Assembly (NCBI GenBank): GCA_964589725.1
Contig: CAZPUJ010000468.1
Span: 1-14,224, forward strand
DNA from: CAYSHJ01 sp964589725
Lineage (GTDB): Bacteria > Planctomycetota > Planctomycetia > Planctomycetales > Planctomycetaceae
DNA: 14,224 nucleotides
Reading direction: 5' to 3'
The translations under genes were made by a program, and so were the position numbers. Under the pieces are notes generated by a model that was given only the letters and a program-made list of their open reading frames with translations, made no database searches and was not told the DNA's origin. Positions within the stretch are counted from its first letter, which is position 1, and the number at the start of each line of letters is the position of its first letter. This document shows, one piece after another, positions 1-8,700 of this stretch.

Positions 1-1
1 A

Positions 2-547
2 ATGCTCATCGAACGGGTGCGTCCGGTGACGGACATGGTCTTCGACGCGCATTTGATGATCGCCGATCCGGGCAAGTATCTCGACGAGTACGTCAAGGCC
101 GGATGCGACGCGATCACGTTTCACATCGAAGCGGTGGCCGATCCGGTGCCGTTAACGCGGCGGATTCGGGCGGCCGAGCGGCTTGCGGGGTTGGCGCTGA
201 ATCCGGGGACGCCGATTGAAGCCGTCGAGCCATTCGTGGCGGAAATCGATTTGTTGCTGGTGATGAGCGTGCAAGCGGGTTTTGGCGGGCAGACGTTCAT
301 TCCAACGTCGGTCGAGAAGCTTAGGCAGGCTCGACGGATGATTTCGGCGGACGCGATTCTTGCCGTTGACGGCGGGATCGGACCGAAAACGATCGCTTGC
401 TGCGCGGACGCCGGCGCGGACCTGTTTGTTGCCGGCAGCGCGATCTTCGATCACAGTGACTATCATCAGGCGATCACATCGCTGGCCGAGTTGGTTGTCC
501 GCCAGACGGTCGCCGCCTCCTCTCAGGAGCGCTCCTCGCGAGCGTGA
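2..547 (+). CDS. rpe: Ribulose-phosphate 3-epimerase, 5' end cut off by the window
   Basis: This enzyme interconverts D-ribulose 5-phosphate and D-xylulose 5-phosphate in the pentose phosphate and Calvin pathways, in the cytosol. The visible 181 residues cover most of the TIM barrel. DAHLMI (about residue 15) carries the metal-binding His, MSVQAGFGGQ (88-97) is the phosphate/active-site loop, AVDGGI (121-126) carries the second catalytic/metal Asp, and VAGSAIF (143-149) is the terminal phosphate-binding strand. The loop reads QAGFGGQ where most family members have NPGFGGQ. Family members are usually about 220 residues, so roughly 40-45 N-terminal residues lie before the window; the Met at position 2 is internal and not a start. 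The C-terminal tail (about AASSQERSSRA) runs past the usual end and is encoded partly by the 12-bp palindrome AGGAGCGCTCCT at 525-536. The next gene starts 3 bp after the stop, so the two are probably co-transcribed. Assignment is secure. Confidence 0.95.
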   Translation: MLIERVRPVTDMVFDAHLMIADPGKYLDEYVKAGCDAITFHIEAVADPVPLTRRIRAAERLAGLALNPGTPIEAVEPFVAEIDLLLVMSVQAGFGGQTFIPTSVEKLRQARRMISADAILAVDGGIGPKTIACCADAGADLFVAGSAIFDHSDYHQAITSLAELVVRQTVAASSQERSSRA

Positions 548-550
548 AGC

Positions 551-1189
551 ATGACGACTGTGGTTGTGGTCCGTCCGGGTTGGACGGAGTTTGATGAGCA
601 GCATCGCGTCGTCGGCTCGCTCGATCTGTTGCTGAATTCGCGCGGCGAAGAGCAAGTGCTGTTGCTGATTTCTCGGCTACGTGAGTTTTCGCCGGAAGTG
701 GTGCTCAGTGGAACTGGGCAACCGGCGAGAGGAACGGCCGAAGCGATTGGCGAGGTGCTCGGTATTAAGGTTCACGAGTCGAAAGTCCTCAACAACCTGA
801 ATCAAGGATTGTGGCAGGGGCTGTCAATCCAAGAGATCCGCCGCAAGATGCCGCGTATATTCAAGCAATGGCACGAGGCTCCAGAGACGATTTGTCCGCC
901 GGAAGGTGAGCCGTGGGACGCGGCCGTCAAACGTGTTCAAAAGGCGTTGAAGAAGCCGCTCCGCAAACATTCCTCGCTGGCGCTTGTCGCTTCCGAGCCT
1001 TTGGCCTCTCTTGTATGCTCCATGCTCACTGGCGAGCCGCCGGATTTGTCCGCAGCCTTTCCGGAAGTTCCCGGCGATCCGATCGTCGATGTCCTCGAAT
1101 CGACCGGCAGCGACGGACACTTCGAACGCAAGTCGGAGCCGCCCCCAAAACGTTCGATCGAGTCCCCAACCCCCGTGCCGGCCAGTTGA
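551..1189 (+). CDS. Histidine phosphatase-fold protein with catalytic residues lost (probable pseudoenzyme)
   Basis: This 212-residue protein lines up with the histidine phosphatase/phosphoglycerate mutase fold. The N-terminal strand is VVVVRPGWTE, where active members read LVRHGETE. Then come LLLNSRGEEQ (27-35, like LTxxGxxQA), VVLSGTGQPARGTAEAI (50-66, like SSPLxRAxxTAE), NQGLWQGL (84-91, like the family G-x-W-x-G), and ALVASEP (144-150, like the vvSHG motif). Only Arg8 of the core survives. The phospho-accepting His is Pro9, the second Arg is Pro58 and the second His is Glu149; the acidic residue near 80 is Asn. It is therefore unlikely to be a phosphatase or mutase and may bind a ligand or protein instead. 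The last 25 or so residues are Pro/Ser-rich and probably disordered. There is no signal peptide. It starts 3 bp after rpe and lies 92 bp before accD on the same strand. The fold call is fairly sure; the function is unknown. Confidence 0.75.
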   Translation: MTTVVVVRPGWTEFDEQHRVVGSLDLLLNSRGEEQVLLLISRLREFSPEVVLSGTGQPARGTAEAIGEVLGIKVHESKVLNNLNQGLWQGLSIQEIRRKMPRIFKQWHEAPETICPPEGEPWDAAVKRVQKALKKPLRKHSSLALVASEPLASLVCSMLTGEPPDLSAAFPEVPGDPIVDVLESTGSDGHFERKSEPPPKRSIESPTPVPAS

Positions 1190-1281
1190 TAACTGACAGA
1201 TCGCGGAATCATTTGACGATATTTCCAGTTGCTGACTGCGAATTTTCCATTGGCAATTGGCCCTGACTGAGACTCACATTG

Positions 1282-2139
1282 ATGGCCGATCTGCCCCAAC
1301 CGGACCCCGAGAATTCAGGGAATTCCCCGAAACGCCAGAAACGCGGCGTGCCGGAAGGACTCTGGCTTCAGTGCGACGGTTGCAAGACGACTGTGTACCG
1401 CAAACAAGTGGAAGCGAACTCGTTTTGCTGCCCGGAATGCGGGCATCACTTTTACGTGCCGGCGAACGACCGCATCCGGCAGTTGCTGGATGAGGAAAGC
1501 TTCGAGGAATGGTTCGGTGATCTTGTGTCGTGCGATCCGTTGGGATTCGTCGACAAGCGGTCGTACAAGGACCGTTTGAAAGAGGAACAAAAGCGGACAG
1601 GCCTGAAGGAGGCGTGTATTGCCGGCAAAGGATACATGCGCGGCCGCGCGCTGGTGCTGGGCCTGACTGATTCGGCGTTCATCATGGGGAGTATGGGTTC
1701 GGTCGTGGGGGAGAAGCTCACCCGCGCGATTGAAAAAGCGACGGAACTGAAACTGCCCCTGGTGATTGTCAGCGGATCGGGCGGCGGAGCACGAATGCAC
1801 GAAGGAATTTTCTCGCTGATGCAGATGGGCAAAGTCTCCGCGGCGCTGGGACACTTTCACGATGCCGGCGGCTTGTTCATTTCGGTGCTGACGAACCCGA
1901 CCATGGGAGGCGTGGCTGCCAGCTTCGCGTCGTTGGGGGACATTATCATTGCGGAACCGAAGGCTCTCGTCGGCTTCGCCGGTCCGCGAGTTGTGCAGGC
2001 CACCGTGAAACAAGAACTTCCGGAAGGCTTTCAGACCAGCGAATTTCTGCTGAAAATGGGTTTCATCGATCGCATCGTCGACCGCAAGAGTTTGCGAACT
2101 GAGATCGCGCGGATCATTGACTACTGTGCGTCGAGATGA
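1282..2139 (+). CDS. accD: Acetyl-CoA carboxylase carboxyltransferase subunit beta
   Basis: AccD pairs with AccA to move the carboxyl group from carboxybiotin on AccB to acetyl-CoA, giving malonyl-CoA, the committed step of fatty acid synthesis. The 285-residue protein has the AccD N-terminal zinc ribbon (Cys31-x2-Cys34 and Cys50-x2-Cys53, the latter in CCPECGHH). A crotonase-like carboxyltransferase domain follows, with LGLTDSAFIMGSMGSVVGEK (around residues 130-149), SGSGGGARMHEG and PTMGGVAASFASLGDI, and the typical C-terminal VGFAGPRVV and LPEGFQTSEFLL segments. Escherichia coli AccD is about 304 residues, so length fits. ATG at 1282 was chosen over the in-frame TTG at 1279; neither has a strong ribosome binding site. 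The first 20 or so residues are a charged, Pro/Asn-rich leader. accA is not in the window. The stop overlaps the first possible kinase start as ATGA (2136-2139), which suggests translational coupling. Confidence 0.97.
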   Translation: MADLPQPDPENSGNSPKRQKRGVPEGLWLQCDGCKTTVYRKQVEANSFCCPECGHHFYVPANDRIRQLLDEESFEEWFGDLVSCDPLGFVDKRSYKDRLKEEQKRTGLKEACIAGKGYMRGRALVLGLTDSAFIMGSMGSVVGEKLTRAIEKATELKLPLVIVSGSGGGARMHEGIFSLMQMGKVSAALGHFHDAGGLFISVLTNPTMGGVAASFASLGDIIIAEPKALVGFAGPRVVQATVKQELPEGFQTSEFLLKMGFIDRIVDRKSLRTEIARIIDYCASR

Positions 2140-2168
2140 TTGTTTGTGCCTACTACCAAGTCACGATC

Positions 2169-3482
2169 ATGGATTTCCTCAAAAAGCTTTTCGACAAGAA
2201 TCCCAAGGTCGAAAAGGTCGACATCGCGCGGCGGTTCGATTTGATCGCTCGTATCGGCCAGGGGAGTATGTCGAAAGTCTGGCGCGCCCGCGACGTGATG
2301 AACGGCAGGATGCTCGCCGTCAAAGTACTCGACAAGGTCAAGACGATTCGCTTTGAGGCTCGCTTCACGGGGCTGAACAAACCGAGCGAAGGGGAGGTGG
2401 CCACCTCGCTAAAGCACCCTTATATCGTACGGACCTCTGAATTCGGTACGACGACCGACAACGAACAATACCTCGTCATGGACTTTGTCGAAGGCTTGAG
2501 CCTGAGTTATTTGGTCGACGTCCAGAACGACAAGATGAAAGAATACCGACTGACTTATATCATCCAATTAGGTGAGGCGATTGATTACTTGCATCGGCAG
2601 AATTGGATTCACCGCGATCTCTGTCCGCGCAACGTGATGATTGACACGGACAACACCGTCAAGCTGATCGACTTTGGCCTGACGGTTCCGAACACGCCGG
2701 CGTTCCAAAAGCCCGGCAACCGCACTGGCACCGTCAACTACATGGCTCCCGAACTGATCAAACGGCAGCGCACGGATCAGCGCATCGATGTCTTCTCATT
2801 CGCCGTCACGTGCTATGAAATGTACACCAAACGGCTACCCTGGGACGTGCCGGCTCAAGAGACGATGGACACGGTACTGCAGCACATCAACAAGGCACCG
2901 ATGCCGGTGCAAGAATTGGCTCCGGACATTCACCCAGTCGTCGCCGAGACCATCATGAAGGGGATGCGATCCGACCCTAACGATCGCTTTCAAACGGTCG
3001 TCGAGATGCTCATGCCGCTTCGCAAAGTGCATGCCGAGATCGAAGCTCAGAGGGACGCGGAACGCCGAAGGAAGGCCGCCGCCGAAAAGGGCGCGCCGGC
3101 AATGTCCGAGCCAGAACCCACGAAGCCCGACGCGGACGGCGACTTCTTCAGCGAACTCCTGCTGGACGAAGGCCGCACGCGAACGAAGCCCGCACCGACG
3201 AAAAGCAACGAACGAAAGGCCGACAAACCTCCGACAAAACGACCCAAGACGACTCAGCCCGGTTCCGGCGCGAAGGCAACCGGCAAGCGAGCAGACAAGG
3301 GCCTGTCCCCCCCGCCGCCGCAAAAACCGAACGTCAAAGCAACCGCGCCGCCGGCGGATGATTCCGCCGATGAGTTCGAGGGGATTGAAGTCGACGAGTC
3401 GCCGGACGAGTTTGACGGCAGCAAGTTCGAGAAGCCCGGCACCGACGACGACGAACCAATTCTGCGACTGAGTGATGATTAG
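2169..3482 (+). CDS. Cytosolic protein kinase, Ser/Thr type, with unusual HRDLCPRN catalytic loop
   Basis: This is a Hanks-type kinase that probably phosphorylates protein substrates with ATP. From ATG 2169 it has 437 residues. Seen in order are the glycine loop GQGSMSKVW (30-38), the VAIK-type Lys in AVKVLDK (Lys52), HRDLCPRN (148-155), DFG (168-170) and APE (193-195), with the C-lobe to about residue 290. The catalytic-loop Lys usual in Ser/Thr kinases (HRDLKPEN) is Cys here. Residues from about 305 on are Lys/Arg-rich, then Pro/Lys-rich, then very acidic, and look disordered. There is no membrane segment or PASTA-like sensor, so the protein should be soluble. A start at 2136 would overlap the accD stop (ATGA) and add 11 residues; 2169 is preferred because MDFLKKLF looks like a natural N terminus. 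No clear ribosome binding site supports either. It lies between accD and the helicase on the same strand. The substrate is unknown. Confidence 0.9.
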   Translation: MDFLKKLFDKNPKVEKVDIARRFDLIARIGQGSMSKVWRARDVMNGRMLAVKVLDKVKTIRFEARFTGLNKPSEGEVATSLKHPYIVRTSEFGTTTDNEQYLVMDFVEGLSLSYLVDVQNDKMKEYRLTYIIQLGEAIDYLHRQNWIHRDLCPRNVMIDTDNTVKLIDFGLTVPNTPAFQKPGNRTGTVNYMAPELIKRQRTDQRIDVFSFAVTCYEMYTKRLPWDVPAQETMDTVLQHINKAPMPVQELAPDIHPVVAETIMKGMRSDPNDRFQTVVEMLMPLRKVHAEIEAQRDAERRRKAAAEKGAPAMSEPEPTKPDADGDFFSELLLDEGRTRTKPAPTKSNERKADKPPTKRPKTTQPGSGAKATGKRADKGLSPPPPQKPNVKATAPPADDSADEFEGIEVDESPDEFDGSKFEKPGTDDDEPILRLSDD

Positions 3483-3491
3483 ACGAACTTC

Positions 3492-5483
3492 ATGGATGGA
3501 CTCTCCCAACTCAACGCCGCTCAGCACGACGCGGTGTCGACGCTTTCCGGCCCGCTGCTGGTGCTCGCGGGAGCTGGCACGGGCAAGACGCGCGTGATCA
3601 CGTTTCGCATCGCGAACTTGATCGGGCACGGCGTGTCGCCCGATCGCATCTTGTCGGTGACGTTTACCAACAAGGCCGCGAGAGAAATGCTCGAACGCGC
3701 GACGGCGCTGATCGGCGGTGGCAAACGATCCAAGAACCGGCCGTGGATCTCCACGTTTCACAGCTTCTGCGTACGCGTACTGCGACAAGAGATAGAAGTC
3801 CTGGGATACCCCAATAACTTCACGATCTACGACCGCGGCGATCAAGAGTCTGCCGCAAGGCGAGCACTTCGCGATCTGCGCGTCGGCGATAAACAGATGA
3901 AGCCGGGCGATCTGGTCAATCGCATCAGCCATTGGAAGACGCAAGGCGTCACCGCTCAAGACGCGACCAAGCACGTGGAACACGATGGCGATCGACTGGC
4001 CGCGATGGGATTTCGGCGATACCAAGCGATCCTGAAATCGTCGGGCAGCGTCGACTTCGACGACTTGTTGCTGCTGACGAATCAACTTTTCACCGACTAT
4101 CCCGACGTGCTCGAGAAGTATCAGCAGCGGTTCGACCACGTGCAGATCGACGAATATCAGGACACGAACGGCTCGCAGTTTGATCTCATCGAAGCACTGG
4201 TCCGTCCGCATCGCAACTTGTGCGTCGTCGGCGACGACGACCAGTCGATCTATGCCTGGCGCGGGGCCGACGTGTCGCACATTCTGCAATTCCCCACGAT
4301 CTTTCCCGGCACAAAAGTCGTCCGCCTGCAAGAGAACTATCGTTGCACGACCGAAATCCTCAGCCTCGCGAACAGTTTGGTGAAGCACAATCGCGAGCGG
4401 CACGACAAGCAACTGATTGCTTCCCGCAGTTCGCCCGGCTCCGTGCGTTACCGCGAGTATGAAAACGAAGAAGTCGAAGCCGAGTTCATCGTGCGCGAAA
4501 TCGACTTCTTCTCTCGCAACAAAGGCATCTCGCCGGATGACGTCGCGATCCTGTTCCGCACAAACGAACAACCGCGCGCCTTCGAAGTTCAACTCCGCCG
4601 CTTCCGCGTGCCGTACGTGATTCTTGGCGAGCGGTCGTTTTTCGACAACAAGGAAGTCCGCGACATCCTGGCCTATCTGCGAATCCTCTCGCAGCCGCTC
4701 GACGAGCAGTCGCTGCTGCGGATCATCAACACGCCGGCGCGCGGCATCGGCGACACTTCGGTCGAGAAGATTCTCGCGCGAGCGGTGCTCAACAAAGTCC
4801 GCTTCTGGGACGCGGTGCCGGAACTCGCCGCAGCCGGCGACATCTCAGCCAAGGTGGCCAAGAACGTCGAGGCGTTTCAGCAACTGCTCGCCAAGTACCG
4901 CTGCAAGTTGGACGAGGCGCCGAAACAAATGCCCGACACGTTGCAGCAACTTCTCGACTCGATCAACTATCACGACGAAATTCAGAAGCAGTACAAGACG
5001 CCGGAGCAGCAGCTCGTGCGGCAGGGGATCGTCGAGCAGTTCATCGACACGCTGCGGCAATACGTGGCCAACGCCGTGGAACCGTCGCTCGGCGGATTCC
5101 TCGACGAAACCGCGCTGGCCGGCCGCGACGAAGAACCGGACAAGGACGAGAAACTCAAGCAACGTGGCGTGCGGCTGATGACGATTCACGCCGCGAAGGG
5201 CCTGGAGTTTTCCCGCGTCTACATAGTCGGCATGGAAGAGGGCTTGCTGCCTCATCGCCGCGCGGTCGAGCTCGAAGACGAGTCACCAAAAGCCATCGAC
5301 GAAGAACGCCGCCTGTGCTACGTCGGCGTCACCCGCGCGAAGGACGCGCTCACACTCACGCGTGCCACGTTCCGCACCAAATGGGGCAAGCCGCGCGTGA
5401 CAACAGTTTCGCGCTTCATTCACGAGATGTTCGACGAAATGCCGGAAGCGAATGACGAAATGCCAGTGATAAACGACGACTGA
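3492..5483 (+). CDS. ATP-dependent DNA helicase, UvrD/Rep/PcrA type (superfamily 1A)
   Basis: This 3'-to-5' DNA motor belongs to the family that unwinds DNA in excision repair, mismatch repair or restart of stalled forks. All superfamily 1A motifs are visible in the 663 residues: the Q motif in LNAAQHDAV (7-15), Walker A GAGTGKT (27-33), Ia TFTNKAA (57-63), II DEYQDTN (220-226), III DDDQSIYAWRG (248-258), IV LQENYR (279-284), V TIHAAKGLEF (564-573) and VI VTRAKD (613-618). The length is nearer Rep (about 673) than UvrD/PcrA (about 720), and the C-terminal Tudor-like extension of PcrA/UvrD appears missing. I therefore leave the gene symbol open between uvrD, pcrA and rep. ATG 3492 sits 9 bp after the kinase stop, so this looks like the last gene of the plus-strand run. 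No good Shine-Dalgarno is seen. Family assignment is certain; the exact orthologue is not. Confidence 0.95.
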   Translation: MDGLSQLNAAQHDAVSTLSGPLLVLAGAGTGKTRVITFRIANLIGHGVSPDRILSVTFTNKAAREMLERATALIGGGKRSKNRPWISTFHSFCVRVLRQEIEVLGYPNNFTIYDRGDQESAARRALRDLRVGDKQMKPGDLVNRISHWKTQGVTAQDATKHVEHDGDRLAAMGFRRYQAILKSSGSVDFDDLLLLTNQLFTDYPDVLEKYQQRFDHVQIDEYQDTNGSQFDLIEALVRPHRNLCVVGDDDQSIYAWRGADVSHILQFPTIFPGTKVVRLQENYRCTTEILSLANSLVKHNRERHDKQLIASRSSPGSVRYREYENEEVEAEFIVREIDFFSRNKGISPDDVAILFRTNEQPRAFEVQLRRFRVPYVILGERSFFDNKEVRDILAYLRILSQPLDEQSLLRIINTPARGIGDTSVEKILARAVLNKVRFWDAVPELAAAGDISAKVAKNVEAFQQLLAKYRCKLDEAPKQMPDTLQQLLDSINYHDEIQKQYKTPEQQLVRQGIVEQFIDTLRQYVANAVEPSLGGFLDETALAGRDEEPDKDEKLKQRGVRLMTIHAAKGLEFSRVYIVGMEEGLLPHRRAVELEDESPKAIDEERRLCYVGVTRAKDALTLTRATFRTKWGKPRVTTVSRFIHEMFDEMPEANDEMPVINDD

Positions 5484-5795
5484 CGGTCGTTCCATTTTCG
5501 CAGCGGACGCAGCCAACGTCCGGCATCGACGAACAGCTCATGGTTGCGGCGGCGCGATCCTACCGAAGCGACGACCACCGCGAAGTCCGAATAACCTGGA
5601 GTGCTGCGGCTTGACGCAGCCCTCCCTTCATTGCGGCAGTGCGATCGCGAGTTTTCAAACATCGTCGTCGTGAGACAAGACTCGCAAGAACTCCCCTTCG
5701 AGTGTGCGTCATCACGACGAACGCTACCGGCCGATGATCGCCTTCTCCCGCGAACGAATGGAGGGCTGCGTCGAGCCGCGGCACTCCATGGGGAG
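5484..5795. other. Convergent intergenic region between helicase and permease genes
   Basis: This 312-bp gap lies between two genes that end toward each other. I see no credible coding sequence in it. A short hairpin (CGGACG at 5504-5509 pairing with CGTCCG at 5517-5522) lies 20 bp after the helicase stop. It lacks a T-run, so it is at best a weak terminator. The rest is dominated by the GGAG-headed inverted repeat pair at 5597-5788, annotated separately. Small open frames here are shadows of the repeat. Confidence 0.6.
5597..5788. repeat. Inverted pair of GGAG-headed REP-like palindromes
   Basis: The left arm is 5597-5625 and the right arm 5760-5788, inverted, matching at 27 of 29 positions, with a 134-bp spacer. 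Read from its outer side, each arm starts TGGAG, then a short hairpin (GCTGCG, loop GCTTGA, CGCAGC in the left arm; one C/A mismatch, G-U on the other strand, in the right), then CCCTCC. A GGAG or GTAG tetranucleotide before a small hairpin, in inverted pairs, is the layout described for REP/BIME elements mobilised by RAYT-type tyrosine transposases. That link is inference. The right arm ends 7 bp from the permease stop codon at 5796. Confidence 0.7.
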
Positions 5796-8700
5796 TCACG
5801 GCTTTGTCGCGCTCAACGGAATGGCGATCAGGGAAAACACGGACTCTCCATCTTTTGGCGACGAGGGTTCAGTCAAGAGCGGGCTCGTCAGAACCCATTT
5901 CGTCGATCCCGCTGCCTTACCGTCCGCCGATCGATTGACCATCGGCATCAAGTGGCAATCGTAGGGACCGGGAGAAACAAACAGCGGAGTGTTGGCGGGA
6001 ATGCGGCTTCCGAAGATCGTCACCTCTATGGGATAGCCTTGAGGCCGGAGTTCAAAGGGCAAACCGTTCCACGGGTCGACCGGCACCCGGTCGAGGTATG
6101 AGCCGATCAATTCATCCCACTGCGTCGGCCAACGCCCGTGATCGAGTTGAAACGCTCGCAACGCCAGCGTCGCGATCAAGCCGCGCCGCCAAGCCACCGC
6201 CTTTCCACGCTCGTTGGCTCGCTGCGAGGTGGCACCGTAGCCCCACCAAATGAAGTTCTGTTGACGGTACGGATTTGGGTGTCGCGTCGAATCTTGCAGG
6301 AATCCCGCCAACTGGCGATGTCGCGATTCTGGCCGATGCACGACCGGTGACTGAATCACCAGTCGATCGTTCCCCTCCCAATTCTCGCGCGAATCTCTGA
6401 CCCACTGGCGCATGTCCTCCATCGCGACGGCCGCCGAGAAATCCAGCAACCATTCTTCGCGTTGCCGTTCCCAAAACAGCCACGCGGCGGGCCAGCCGAC
6501 CTCTCGCCAATGCCGCGCGATTTCTTGCTTCGTGGCCGAGTATTCCTCGACGACGACCTGCGACGGCGGCGGCGGCAACTTGACGTGTTTCTTCAAAGCC
6601 TCCAGGAGCGGATGCGGTGTTGCATTCGCGGATCGCCCCAACGCCGCTCGCAGCGAGTCGCCGGTTTGAGCGGGATGCCGCGCCCATTGGATCAAGAAAC
6701 TCCAGGTCGCCGACTCCAGTAGTTCGCCGTTGTGGACCGACCAAAAGGGAGCGTGTTGCTGCATGTGCTCGCTGAGCCGCAGCAGCACGAGAAAATGCCG
6801 CAAGCCGTCATCCAGATTCCCATCCGCGATCGCAGCTTGGGCGGACATCTTCAGCAGCACCGCCACTTGGCTGAGCCGCTTCATTCGGAAATTCGCGGCT
6901 TGATCATCAGAACCCTCGAAGAGATCGACATCGAAGGCACAGTCCTCCAACTGTGGAGCGAGGCGTAACATCTCGCTCACAACGCCAGAGTTCCGAGTCA
7001 ACCAGTCGCGGTTCTGCAGCTTGTCCCAGGTGACGAATTCGTAATGCAGCTCGCCCAAGTGGTGCGGAGTTGTTGCCTGCTCTTCTTCCACCGGAGCAAT
7101 GGCCGGAAACTTTTGAACCAAGACTTTCCGAAGAAAGACCGGCTCGCCTTCAATCGACTCGGCGAGACGCATCCACCATTCGCTGCCCCGCTTCGCGCCC
7201 GGTGAGACATTTTTCGTCGCTGTGGTCAGCGACTCCAGATCGGACCGGCCGAGGTTGAGGGACGAAGCGGCCGGGATCTCCAACACTCGATAAATCGGCA
7301 CGCCGAACAGCGTCACCAGCGACGGCACGAGGCCTGCCGCGATGACTCGCAGCCAACCGCGCATCGAGTTTCGTTCTTCCAGCCAATCCGTCATCCGCGC
7401 GGCCGACGCCAACAGCAAACCGACGATCAGCGGGAGCACTGCCAGCCCAGGCGGGATCGCCGCCAGTGCCGACAACTGCTGCCAGCCAAACGCCAGTGCC
7501 ACCAGGACGAAGCCCACAGTTGCCACCGTCACCGCGCGAGCCACCAGCAGAGATACCAACTGCCCGACCGCGAAACACAAGCCGACTGCCAGAATCGAAG
7601 TGGAGACCACCCCACCCAAGCTCTCCTTCTGAAGTTGCTCATCACGAAACCAATGCGCCAGTTCACCGCAACTCAAACCGTATCCCAACGCTCGCCAGAG
7701 ATCCTCACGCTCGGACTGCCAATACACGAAATGACGGCCTCCACTGAGCCATGTGGCGATTGGTGTGAGCAGCGCCAAAGTGAGCAACGTCACGGCGAAC
7801 CACACGCCTTGCTTGATGAACCACATCGTCGTCGGCGACGCTCCGTGCCCGGCGAAGTCTCGAAACCGCTGCCCCAATTGCTGAGCTTGAAACGACCACG
7901 CTCCGAACACGAACGACACCAACGCCATCACGAACGGAAACTCCTTCGCCACCAACACGGAACCCCACGCGACGAACAGTCCCTGGCAGACGGCATAGAT
8001 TCCAAACGCCGCCAGCACAAACATCATCACGCGCCGAGCCTGCCGCCACTCCAGCCACAACAGCCGTCGAGTTTCACGCCGCCACGCCGGCAACCATTCA
8101 TCTGGCCAACACAGTCCGAGCGGCCGCACGATCGCTCGCCAACCGCCGCTGAGTTGTCCCACGATGCGCGAGGAATCTGCCAGTCGCTCGCTTTTCGCGG
8201 TCACTCGCCGCCAAGCCTCCAACAACCGTTCCACGAATCGCGGGCAACGATCTTCGTCCCACGTCTGCACAAGCCACGCACTCGCGAGCAGCAGCACACC
8301 CGGAATCAGTACGAGACGCACCGTCCATTCGAGTGGTTCATACTTCGCGGCTTTGAACGGCAGCAGATCCAAAAGCGGTGACATCACAAGCGGCGTCAGC
8401 ACAGTCGCGACCGTCGCCAAAACCACACATGTCAGCACACGACGACACAACAGCGACAGAAACATTCCCCATGCCAGGAAACCGACCTGCCAAATCAACG
8501 CCAGGAAACACATCGACGTGACCGGACCATCTCCGCGCCAGACTTCAAGCAAGACGTGCCAACGGCCACCCAAGGACAAACGCCCCATTGCCCAAGCCAA
8601 CGGAAAGAGAACTATGACGAGCAAAACCGTGCCGGAAACGTTGATTGCAAGCTTCACACTCCACAACGTCAGGGGTGGCACTGCCAGTCGGCTCAGAAGT

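Noticed and set aside
525..536. Palindrome AGGAGCGCTCCT at the end of rpe as a ribosome site or operator
   Set aside because: AGGAG is about 21 nt from the next ATG, too far for a Shine-Dalgarno, and the palindrome is inside coding sequence; recorded only as an oddity of the rpe tail.
1190..1281. TTGACG at 1213-1218 as a promoter for accD
   Set aside because: No acceptable -10 element lies 16-18 bp downstream. The 92-bp gap shows nothing else convincing.
2835..4592. 585-codon open frame on the minus strand across the kinase and helicase genes
   Set aside because: It runs antisense through two clear genes with full motifs, and its product is a low-complexity His/Arg/Val-rich shadow typical of GC-rich DNA.
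7635..8381. 248-codon plus-strand open frame within the permease gene
   Set aside because: It is a His/Arg/Pro-rich shadow of the permease frame with no domain.
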